Notes under the pieces: model-generated
The model's database searches: none
Seen by the model: the letters and a program-made list of their open reading frames with translations, nothing else
Told to the model about the DNA's origin: nothing
Position numbers and translations under genes: made by a program
Assembly (NCBI GenBank): GCA_945916025.1
Contig: CAMEGD010000008.1
Coordinates: forward strand, 1 to 23,926
Direction of reading: 5' to 3'
DNA: 23,926 nucleotides
Origin: an uncultured Clostridia bacterium
Lineage (GTDB): Bacteria; Bacillota; Clostridia; Tissierellales; Peptoniphilaceae
In this document: piece after piece, positions 1-5,537 of the stretch
Position numbering within the stretch: position 1 is the stretch's first letter
Layout of the letters: every line of letters starts with the position of its first letter

Positions 1-1
1 G

Positions 2-67
2 AACGAAAGGGTTAAAAATCAGCTTAAGACATCAATGCCATCAACTCGAGCCATTGTGAGTGTGTAG
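2..67 (+). CDS. Possible C-terminal tail of a gene cut by the window edge
   Basis: An open frame enters from the left edge and ends at TAG (65-67), giving 21 residues that end in PSTRAIVSV. I do not recognise it. The fragment is too short to separate from chance, although its composition (Lys, Arg, Ser, Thr) would suit a protein tail. Confidence 0.2.
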   Translation, partial: NERVKNQLKTSMPSTRAIVSV

Positions 68-240
68 CGTTATTGACAAGAAAATAAAATCAAGTGCTAG
101 AAAGCGGCGTATTTATGGGTTTTTCTGAGGCTGGGATTAGTAGTCAGACTTCTGAAAAAGCTCAGTTTTATTATATGGAAACATATCCACTGCAATATGT
201 GTCAGGTTGTGACATAGGATTAGATGTCAGGCATTTTGTG

Positions 241-737
241 ATGGTATTCGAAAAATTGATAGAAATAGTTGGAAACGGAATGAGTATTTTGAACATTACT
301 TTACGAATATACCTTGCACATACAGTATGACTGTTAAATTGGATATTACACAAATAAAAAAGAAACGAATGAAATTATACCCTGCGATGCTTTATTATCT
401 TGCAACGATTGTAAACCGTCATTCAGAGTTTAGAACGGCAATTAATCAGGAGGGTGAACTGGGAATATATGACGAGATGATACCCAGCTATACCATATTC
501 CATGAGGACACAGAGACATTTTTCAACCTTTGGACACCATACATACCAGATTTTGAAGCATTTTCTATGGCGTATGCGAATGATATGCAAAGGTATGGAA
601 GCAATTATGGAATGATAGGAAAAGCAGATGTACCCGAAAATGTATTTTATGTATCGATGATACCATGGTCAACCTTCGATGGCTTTAATCTGAATTTGCA
701 GAAAGGATATGATTATTTGATTCCTATTTTTACGAAA
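241..737 (+). pseudogene. cat: Broken type A chloramphenicol O-acetyltransferase (catP/catD-like)
   Basis: The enzyme family acetylates chloramphenicol with acetyl-CoA and confers resistance; this copy should be inactive. The first codons (ATG at 241) read MVFEK and then the frame slips: one A appears to be missing from the A-run at 250-254. In the other frame the protein continues as IDRNSWKRNEYFEHYFTNIP and CTYSMTVKLDITQ, and the frame that is open from 327 carries on with LYPAMLYYLATIVNRHSEFR, GELGIYDEMIPSYTIFHEDT, VSMIPWSTFDGFNLNLQKGY and DYLIPIFT. These match, from memory, the clostridial CatP/CatD class. Homology stops abruptly after IPIFT (about 737), so the catalytic HHxxxDG motif and the rest of the C-terminus are gone. 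The reading frame then runs directly into SRPBCC-type sequence. Divergence in the middle (NLWTPYIPDFEAFSMAYAND) may be drift or a different cat subtype. Confidence 0.85.
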
Positions 738-1138
738 GTCACGTTATTGTGTCCCATTGAAGAAGTATAAAACAAGATAACCAATCCACATGATTTTTCA
801 TGGAGAAGTGATTTGCAGAATATAAAGATTATAGATGAAAATAATTTTGTAGAGATTAGTAGAAATGGAATTGAAACACATTTTGAAGTTACAGATTTTT
901 TTAAATACAAGTGCTGGGCTTTCAAAATAGAAAATGAAAATATTGTTGGAACCTGGGTTGGGAAATTTTATTCCCTTGGAAATAAAACAACTTTGAATTT
1001 TACCGAAGATATAGTTTCTAAAAATTTCATTTTTAAACCATTTATAGGCCTTATATTCGTAAGCAGCAGAGACGTTACTTTAAAGATTTAAAGAAAGAAC
1101 TTAATTGCGAGAAAGCTAGTTTTATTCAAAAACTATAA
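735..1138 (+). pseudogene. Broken SRPBCC/START-like domain protein
   Basis: SRPBCC proteins form a hydrophobic ligand-binding fold; the cellular role of this one is unknown. The frame that carries the cat remnant continues as KVTLLCPIEEV, hits TAA (768-770) where a Trp codon would be expected, then goes on as NKITNPHDFSWRSDLQNIKI and IIDENNFVEIS to NKTTLNFTEDIVSKNFIFKP. After FKPFIGL (about 1050) homology moves to another frame, reading YIRKQQRRYFKDLKKELN and ending at TAA 1136-1138. The assembled product has the Phe-Ser-Trp-Arg-Ser-Asp block and the RYFKDLKKEL C-terminal helix that I associate with small clostridial SRPBCC proteins. It has therefore lost its own start, gained one nonsense codon and one frameshift. 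A short in-frame ATG at 813 could make a 92-residue fragment, which I consider non-functional. Confidence 0.7.
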
Positions 1139-1160
1139 ATATATATTAGTAAAAAATAAT

Positions 1161-1204
1161 ACCCGACACACCTCTTAGTATAATGCGGCAAGTCGGGTCT
1201 TTTG
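1161..1204 (+). terminator. Rho-independent terminator behind the left-end pseudogenes
   Basis: ACCCGAC (1161-1167) pairs perfectly with GTCGGGT (1192-1198) across a 24-base loop and is followed by CTTTT. The loop is long for a terminator, and the GC-rich arms stand out from their surroundings, so the element may be a leftover of the imported region. Confidence 0.6.
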
Positions 1205-1289
1205 ATTGCATAAAATTAGCCCCACCACTATGGTAAGGTCTTGTAAATTAAGTATTATATCGTAAAGATAAAAATATAGAACAACAAAT

Positions 1290-1373
1290 AACCAAATACT
1301 TGAATAGAAAATGGACAAATACTAGAATGGATTACGGAGAAATACATGAACAAAAATGGACAAGTGCTTGAAT
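1290..1373 (+). repeat. Degenerate short direct repeats in decayed DNA
   Basis: AAAATGGACAAATACTAGAA (1308-1327) and AAAATGGACAAGTGCTTGAA (1353-1372) differ at three positions. A weaker copy, CCAAATACTTGAAT, lies at 1292-1305. Translated in one frame the copies read ENGQILE and KNGQVLE, which suggests an internally repetitive, now decayed coding region. I cannot assign a family. The rest of 1205-1396 shows nothing I can name. Confidence 0.35.
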
Positions 1374-1396
1374 AAGTGATAAAATTTACTTAAGTA

Positions 1397-1713
1397 ATGA
1401 GTATGGACTTAAAAATGAAAAAAGACGTGATGAAATATGAACAAACCCTAAATAAATCAGATGAGCTCTTTGAAAAATTAGATAGTATTTTAGATTAAAT
1501 AGAAGAAGCCAAAAGAACCTTGAGGACCTAAAAAACTATTATGGCAGTCCAGAATATAAAAAAGACGTAGAAATATCTGATACAACAGGTGATTATGACG
1601 ACATTCCGTGCGGAGTATTAACCCATGATTCAGTATTTGATTTAATTGGTACAACTTATGGCAGTTTAATAAGAATGTTAGAGTTGGCTACAAAGATATT
1701 AAAAGACTACTAG
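1397..1713 (+). pseudogene. Broken DUF4298-type small protein
   Basis: The function of DUF4298 proteins is unknown. From ATG 1397 (or 1415) the frame reads KYEQTLNKSDELFEKLDSIL then D and stops at TAA 1496-1498. The sequence continues in frame past that stop as IEEAKR, then a one-base slip near 1515 moves it to the frame NLEDLKNYYGSPEYKKDVEI, DDIPCGVLTHDSVFDLIGTT and LIRMLELATKILKDY, ending at TAG 1711-1713. The order (helical N-terminus, YYGS.E, DDIPCGVL, C-terminal helix) is what I recall for DUF4298 proteins of about 100 residues. One nonsense codon and one frameshift make it a pseudogene. It sits 19 bases before the exonuclease III start, so it was probably the first gene of a two-gene unit. 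Confidence 0.7.
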
Positions 1714-1732
1714 AGAACACGAAAGGAAAAGA

Positions 1733-2563
1733 ATGAAAAAATTTATTTCATGGAACATAGACTCCTTGAATGCAGCTCTCATAGGAGAATCTTCAAGAGC
1801 AGAACTATCCAGAGAAGTATTAAAGACAATTAGAGACCACAATCCAGACATAATTGCACTACAAGAAACAAAGTTACCAGAAAATGGACCTTCTAAAAAA
1901 CACATTGAAGTATTAGAAAGTCTATTTCCAAACTACGATTATACCTTTATATCCTCAAGACAACCAGCAAGAAAAGGATATGCAGGTACAATGATTCTAT
2001 ATAGAAATCTTCTTGACCCAATAATTAGTCATCCAGAAATATGTTCACCAGAACCTATGGATTCAGAAGGAAGAATTCTTACCTTAGAATTTGATGACTT
2101 TTACTTTACCAATGTCTATACACCTAACGCAGGAGATGGACTGATAAGACTAGGAGAAAGACAAGAATGGGATAGGTGTTATGGGGATTATCTAGAAAGC
2201 TTAGACAAGAGCAAGCCAGTAGTAGCAACAGGAGATTTTAATGTTGCACACATGGAAATTGACCTTGCAAACCCAGACTCAAATAGAAGGTCAGCAGGAT
2301 TTACAGACGAAGAAAGACGAGGCTTTACCAGTATTTTAGAAAAAGGATTTGTAGATACCTTTAGACATGTACATGGACAAGTAGAAGGAGTCTACTCATG
2401 GTGGGCCCAAAGGGTAAAGACTAGCAAGATTAACAACTCAGGCTGGAGAATCGACTACTTCCTAGTAAGTCAAAGGATAAAGGACAAGGTAGAGAAATCA
2501 GAAATGATCGACTCTGGAACAAGACAAGATCATACACCAATCCTATTAGAAATAGATATTTAA
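1733..2563 (+). CDS. xth: Exodeoxyribonuclease III / AP endonuclease
   Basis: This is a cytoplasmic DNA repair enzyme of the exonuclease III/ExoA family, which cuts at abasic sites and removes 3'-blocked ends and nucleotides. The 276-residue product is a normal length and keeps the family order: SWNIDSLNA (6-14), LQETKL with the metal-binding Glu45, YTPNAG (129-134), GDFNVAH with Asp168 and Asn170, GWRIDYFLVS (about 237-246) and the catalytic pair Asp266-His267 in RQDHTPI. The start ATG is preceded by an AAAGGAAAAG ribosome-binding site. It follows the broken DUF4298 gene closely and ends in a strong terminator, so it is now effectively a single gene. Nothing in the sequence suggests loss of activity. 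Confidence 0.95.
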   Translation: MKKFISWNIDSLNAALIGESSRAELSREVLKTIRDHNPDIIALQETKLPENGPSKKHIEVLESLFPNYDYTFISSRQPARKGYAGTMILYRNLLDPIISHPEICSPEPMDSEGRILTLEFDDFYFTNVYTPNAGDGLIRLGERQEWDRCYGDYLESLDKSKPVVATGDFNVAHMEIDLANPDSNRRSAGFTDEERRGFTSILEKGFVDTFRHVHGQVEGVYSWWAQRVKTSKINNSGWRIDYFLVSQRIKDKVEKSEMIDSGTRQDHTPILLEIDI

Positions 2564-2569
2564 AAAGCT

Positions 2570-2600
2570 AATGGCCGAAGTCCTTCTTCGGCCATTATTT
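2570..2600 (+). terminator. Terminator of the exonuclease III gene
   Basis: A perfect 11-bp stem, AATGGCCGAAG (2570-2580) with CTTCGGCCATT (2586-2596), encloses a 5-base loop and is followed by ATTTATT. It starts 7 bases after the stop codon. Confidence 0.85.
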
Positions 2601-2610
2601 ATTGGTCCAA

Positions 2611-2694
2611 CGGTAGGGGTCAATGCCACAAATTACAACCCCCACACGTAGTGGTCGATGCCCACATCGACCCTAATGAACCGCAGGTTCATTA
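2611..2694. repeat. Cluster of decayed palindromic repeats (REP/MITE-like)
   Basis: Three adjacent inverted repeats occur. GGGGT...AACCCC spans about 2616-2641. GGTCGATG (2653-2660) pairs with CATCGACC (2665-2672). TAATGAACC (2674-2682) pairs with GGTTCATTA (2686-2694) around GCA. The first two units share the layout GTAG(G/T)GGTC(A/G)ATGCC, so the block looks like tandem, partly decayed copies of one palindromic element. The GC content is well above the surroundings. No transposase is nearby. Confidence 0.55.
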
Positions 2695-2749
2695 ACATAC
2701 GAAGCCACATATTCTCTACATAAACACACCCCTTAGACATAAAAAAACT

Positions 2750-2777
2750 ACAACAAAAAAGCAGCCATAACGGCTGC
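2750..2777 (-). terminator. Terminator of the iron-sulfur carrier gene
   Basis: On the minus strand GCAGCC-GTTAT-GGCTGC (2777 to 2761) is followed by TTTTTT (2760-2755). It lies 4 bases past the stop codon of the minus-strand gene. Confidence 0.85.
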
Positions 2778-2780
2778 ATC

Positions 2781-3089
2781 TTAATGACAAGAACAAGATC
2801 CACAAGAAGATTCCATTCCAATTGGAATTAACAAAAATCCCTTGCCCCTCTCATCATTAACAAAATCAATTTCAAAACCATCAACAAGGTTTCTAATTTC
2901 CTCATCAACTAAAAAACTAAGACCTTCAATATCAAATCTCTCATCCCCAGGACCTTCTTCACCTAAAGTAAAGGCAAACTGAGGACCAGAACAAGATTGA
3001 CCTGCAATTGCAATCCTAATTATATCACTATCTTCCATTTCCAAGCCCTTAAGCTCATCAATAGCACTTTTCGTTAAATCTATTTTCAT
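2781..3089 (-). CDS. HesB/IscA-family A-type iron-sulfur carrier
   Basis: This 102-residue protein belongs to the HesB/IscA/ErpA family, which holds Fe-S clusters and passes them to target proteins. Three features support it: the length, the central AGQSCSGPQF with Cys33, and the C-terminal cluster SSCGSCSC with Cys96, Cys99 and Cys101, equivalent to the three conserved ligands of IscA plus one extra Cys. The acidic GEEGPGDERFDIEGLSFLVD segment matches the family hairpin. The start is fixed by a GGAGGT site 7-8 bases upstream, and a TATAAT-like -10 lies on the minus strand at about 3127-3122. It is monocistronic with its own terminator; no isc/suf genes are visible nearby. Firmicute members are sometimes labelled adhesin or HesB-like selenoprotein; no UGA codon lies in the Cys-rich tail here. 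Confidence 0.85.
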   Translation of the reverse strand: MKIDLTKSAIDELKGLEMEDSDIIRIAIAGQSCSGPQFAFTLGEEGPGDERFDIEGLSFLVDEEIRNLVDGFEIDFVNDERGKGFLLIPIGMESSCGSCSCH

Positions 3090-3267
3090 ATATTACCTCC
3101 AAAATAATAAAATACTGATTTATTATACAATAATACCTCTAAAAATACTAGTTTATATATAAACGGATACCCTATTATATTTATCAAATTCACCTAATTA
3201 CAAAACATTAACAAAATAAAAGCAAAACATTTCTTAGAAACATTGAAAAATAGCTAATCTCTAAATT
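3090..3267. other. AT-rich divergent intergenic region with a perfect palindrome
   Basis: This stretch separates the minus-strand carrier gene from the rightward SLH-protein promoter. It contains one perfect 14-bp palindrome, GTTTATATATAAAC (3151-3164), placed where an operator for the minus-strand promoter could sit. I see no open frame of note here. Confidence 0.4.
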
Positions 3268-3296
3268 TTGTACAAAGAATTAAATTATGATAAAAT
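3268..3296 (+). promoter_or_regulatory. Promoter-like site, probably once driving the SLH-protein gene
   Basis: TTGTAC (3268-3273), a 17-base spacer and TAAAAT (3291-3296) make a good sigma-A-type promoter. The -35 is the same hexamer as in the cphA promoter. Downstream, 3297-3418 has only a tiny ATG frame (MNKIIMK, stop) and no link to the SLH coding remnant. The promoter has probably outlived the 5' part of the gene. Confidence 0.5.
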
Positions 3297-3418
3297 ATTG
3301 CGCTAATAATAGTATATATATAATATAGTAGTAGAATATGAATAAAATTATCATGAAATAATTATACTTATAATCCAAATCCTACAAGATATATATCCCT
3401 AAGTTTTCTAAAGGGTGA

Positions 3419-3934
3419 TCATGGAACCCTGATGGAAGTGAAGATAGAATTATTTCAAGGATTATTGTAAATAGACCATCTGATACAAGTACAACACCAA
3501 CTCCAGATTGGTTAATATACAAACCTGTAGAAACAAGCGTATTTAGTACCCACACAGCATATATTCAAGGTTATTCTGATGGAACAGTTAGACTTAATGG
3601 AGATATTACTAGATCTGAGGCTGCAACTCTAATTGCAAGACTTGAAGGTTTAAGTCTAAGTGACAGTTCAAGTACCATATTTAGTGATACACCTTTAGAT
3701 TGGTATAATCCTTATATTAATGCAGTTGTAAAAGCTGGCATAATGAAAGGATATCCAGATGGAACCTTTAGGCCGGATGAAGCTATTACTAGGGTAGAAT
3801 TTGCACAAATGATTATGAATCTTGACCCTACAAGTACGGAAACAGCACCATTTAGTGATGTTGAAGGTCACTGGGCTGAGTTAGCCATTGATCAAGCTTA
3901 TGGAAATAAGAGAATATTAGTTTATAAAATTTAA
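3419..3934 (+). pseudogene. 5'-truncated SLH-domain surface protein remnant
   Basis: SLH domains anchor proteins to secondary cell-wall polymers. The open frame begins after TGA 3416-3418 with SWNPDGSEDRIISRIIV, then a Thr/Pro linker (DTSTTPTP), then SLH-type sequence: AYIQGYSDGTVRLNGDITRS with EAATLIARLEG; then FSDTPLDWYNPYIN, AGIMKGYPDGTFRPDEAITR and VEFAQMIM; then the start of a third unit, FSDVEGHWAELAIDQAYGNK. The last unit breaks off in RILVYKI and TAA where GYPDGTFRP would be expected. There is no start codon with a ribosome-binding site at the beginning (the first in-frame ATG is 3743) and no signal peptide. The piece is therefore the C-terminal anchor of a larger surface protein that has lost both ends. 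Confidence 0.8.
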
Positions 3935-3955
3935 CAAACAATAAAATACTTGCAC

Positions 3956-3969
3956 TGAAAACGTTGACA
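3956..3969 (+). promoter_or_regulatory. cre-like / LacI-family operator box at the NCS2 permease promoter
   Basis: TGAAAACGTTGACA fits the catabolite-response (CcpA cre) type pattern with the central AACGTT of LacI-family operators. It overlaps the -35 hexamer (3964-3969), a position where binding should repress. A near copy lies at the second purine permease (19791-19804). The identity of the regulator (CcpA or a purine-specific LacI-family protein) cannot be read from the sequence. Confidence 0.5.
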
Positions 3970-3993
3970 AAATAGACTAGTTAGATATAAAAT
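3964..3993 (+). promoter_or_regulatory. Promoter of the NCS2 permease gene
   Basis: A consensus -35 TTGACA (3964-3969) is followed by TATAAA (3986-3991, 16-base spacer) or TAAAAT (3988-3993, 18-base spacer). Transcription would start near 4000, leaving a leader of about 80 bases. Confidence 0.7.
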
Positions 3994-4001
3994 AAACTTG
4001 A

Positions 4002-4060
4002 GTTTAGGAAATATTTATTGTCTTACTTATATTATTTAATTTTCCTGAACTTATTATTTT
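4002..4060 (+). promoter_or_regulatory. Terminator-like hairpin in the permease leader
   Basis: GTTTAGGAAA (4002-4011) pairs with TTTCCTGAAC (4041-4050) to give 10 bp with one G-U pair, then TTATTATTTTT follows before the AAAAAGGAG ribosome-binding site. The 29-base loop holds no motif I know. It starts almost at the predicted transcript 5' end, so it could be an attenuator or a 5' stabiliser. I found no purine-aptamer core here. Confidence 0.4.
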
Positions 4061-4078
4061 TAAAAAGGAGAATAAATT

Positions 4079-5395
4079 ATGGATAATAATTTAAATCAAC
4101 TTCGTCGTTTAGACGGAAATCCAAGTTTTGGTGCGGCTTTTCCACACGCATTGCAACATATTTTAGCTATGCTTGTTGGTAATATTACTCCACCAATTAT
4201 TATAGCTTCAACTTTAGGCCTTAATGATGCTGATAGGATTATTCTGATTCAAGCTGCTATGTTAATTGCTGGTATTACAACTCTTATACAAACTAAGTCC
4301 TTACTTGGTTTTGGTATGGGACTTCCTAATACCATGGGGGTAGCTTTTGCTTATATGCCTATTTTACTTACTATTGGAAATACTTATGGAATTAATGCTA
4401 TCTTTGGAGCCCAATTAATTGCTGCCTTGGCTTCTATTTTCTTAGGGGTTATTATGGAAAAGATTAGCCATTTGTTCCCACCTGTAGTTAGTGGTACTGT
4501 AGTTTTATGTATTGGTTTATCCCTTTATGGTACTGCCATGAACTATATTGCTGGTGGTGTTGGCAATGCACAGTTTGGAGATCCAAAGTTTATTGCTATT
4601 GCTGCTATTACTTTAATAGTTACTCTTGCTTTTAACTTTTTTGGAAAGGGTATGATAAAGTCTTTAGGTATGCTTGCTGGTATTTTTGCAGGATACATTA
4701 TTTGGTTTTTATGGATTGGTATTGATTATTCTAGTATTACTAATGCTAGCTGGGTAGCTCTTCCTAAGTTTTTGCACTTTAAACCAGTTTTTGAACCTGG
4801 TGCAATTATTGCCATGATTTTAATGTATGTTGTTCAAGCGGTTCAAACTATTGGAGATGTTTCTTCAACTGCTAAGGGTGCTTTTAACCGTCAAGCTACT
4901 GACCAAGAACTTGGTGGTGCTGTTAAGGGTACTGGTATCTGTGGTGCTTTAGGTGCCTTATTTGGCGGACTTCCTACAGACCCATTTTCACAAAATGTTG
5001 GTATTATCGTGACAACAAAGGTAATTGCTAAAAAAGTATTCTATATAGTTGGTAGCATTATTGTTCTTGCAGGTCTTATTCCTAAGTTTGGGGCAGTTAT
5101 GACTACTATACCTTATCCTGTACTTGGTGGGGCAACTATTACGGTTTTTGCTGCTATTACAATGTCAGGAATAGAGCTTATTTCTGAACAACCTTTAAAT
5201 TACAGAAACAAGATGATTGTTGGTATCTCCCTTGCTGTAGCTGTTGGTTTAACTAATGTACCAGGTGCGGTTGCTTTCTTACCTCAAGAAGTTTCTAGTA
5301 TAATTACTGGATCTCCAATTGTAATGGGATTCTTATTATCATTCATATTAAATATTATTGTACCAAAGGATGATTCTATTCCTTTTGAAGATTAA
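4079..5395 (+). CDS. NCS2-family purine permease, xanthine/urate type
   Basis: This 438-residue membrane protein belongs to the nucleobase-cation symporter-2 (NAT) family, which imports purines or uracil with protons or Na+. The first membrane segment has HALQHILAMLVGNITPP, with the family Gln-His pair. The NAT signature is QNVGIIVTTK (305-314), matching QNxGxxxxT of xanthine/urate carriers rather than the uracil-carrier version. About a dozen hydrophobic segments cover the length, which is normal. An AAAAAGGAG site lies 7 bases before ATG. The gene stands alone between its own promoter and terminator. Substrate is inferred as xanthine or a related oxopurine; the guanine deaminase at 21515 would produce xanthine, and the second purine permease shares the same promoter box. 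Confidence 0.88.
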   Translation: MDNNLNQLRRLDGNPSFGAAFPHALQHILAMLVGNITPPIIIASTLGLNDADRIILIQAAMLIAGITTLIQTKSLLGFGMGLPNTMGVAFAYMPILLTIGNTYGINAIFGAQLIAALASIFLGVIMEKISHLFPPVVSGTVVLCIGLSLYGTAMNYIAGGVGNAQFGDPKFIAIAAITLIVTLAFNFFGKGMIKSLGMLAGIFAGYIIWFLWIGIDYSSITNASWVALPKFLHFKPVFEPGAIIAMILMYVVQAVQTIGDVSSTAKGAFNRQATDQELGGAVKGTGICGALGALFGGLPTDPFSQNVGIIVTTKVIAKKVFYIVGSIIVLAGLIPKFGAVMTTIPYPVLGGATITVFAAITMSGIELISEQPLNYRNKMIVGISLAVAVGLTNVPGAVAFLPQEVSSIITGSPIVMGFLLSFILNIIVPKDDSIPFED

Positions 5396-5418
5396 TAGTT
5401 TTACAATAAAAGCAAATT

Positions 5419-5443
5419 GCTCCTCTTTGTGAGGAGCTTTTTT
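5419..5443 (+). terminator. Terminator of the NCS2 permease gene
   Basis: GCTCCTC (5419-5425), loop TTTGT, GAGGAGC (5431-5437), then TTTTTT. A classic intrinsic terminator 24 bases after the stop codon. Confidence 0.92.
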
Positions 5444-5461
5444 ATGTAAAATTTTAAATCT

Positions 5462-5490
5462 TTGTACATTCGCTAAATATTTGATATAAT
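5462..5490 (+). promoter_or_regulatory. Promoter of cphA
   Basis: TTGTAC (5462-5467), a 17-base spacer and a perfect TATAAT (5485-5490). Transcription would start near 5497, about 40 bases before the cphA start codon. Confidence 0.7.
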
Positions 5491-5537
5491 AAGGATAAGG
5501 TTTTCAAAAAATCAATTTTATTAAAGGAACTACTCAT

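Noticed and set aside
94..330. 78-residue protein from 94 as a real gene
   Set aside because: Its C-terminal part is the out-of-frame reading of the cat N-terminus; the first part shows no recognisable family.
3935..4078. Purine riboswitch before the first permease
   Set aside because: No GTTTCTACC-like J2/3 or CCGTAA-like loop; the leader is only about 80 bases.
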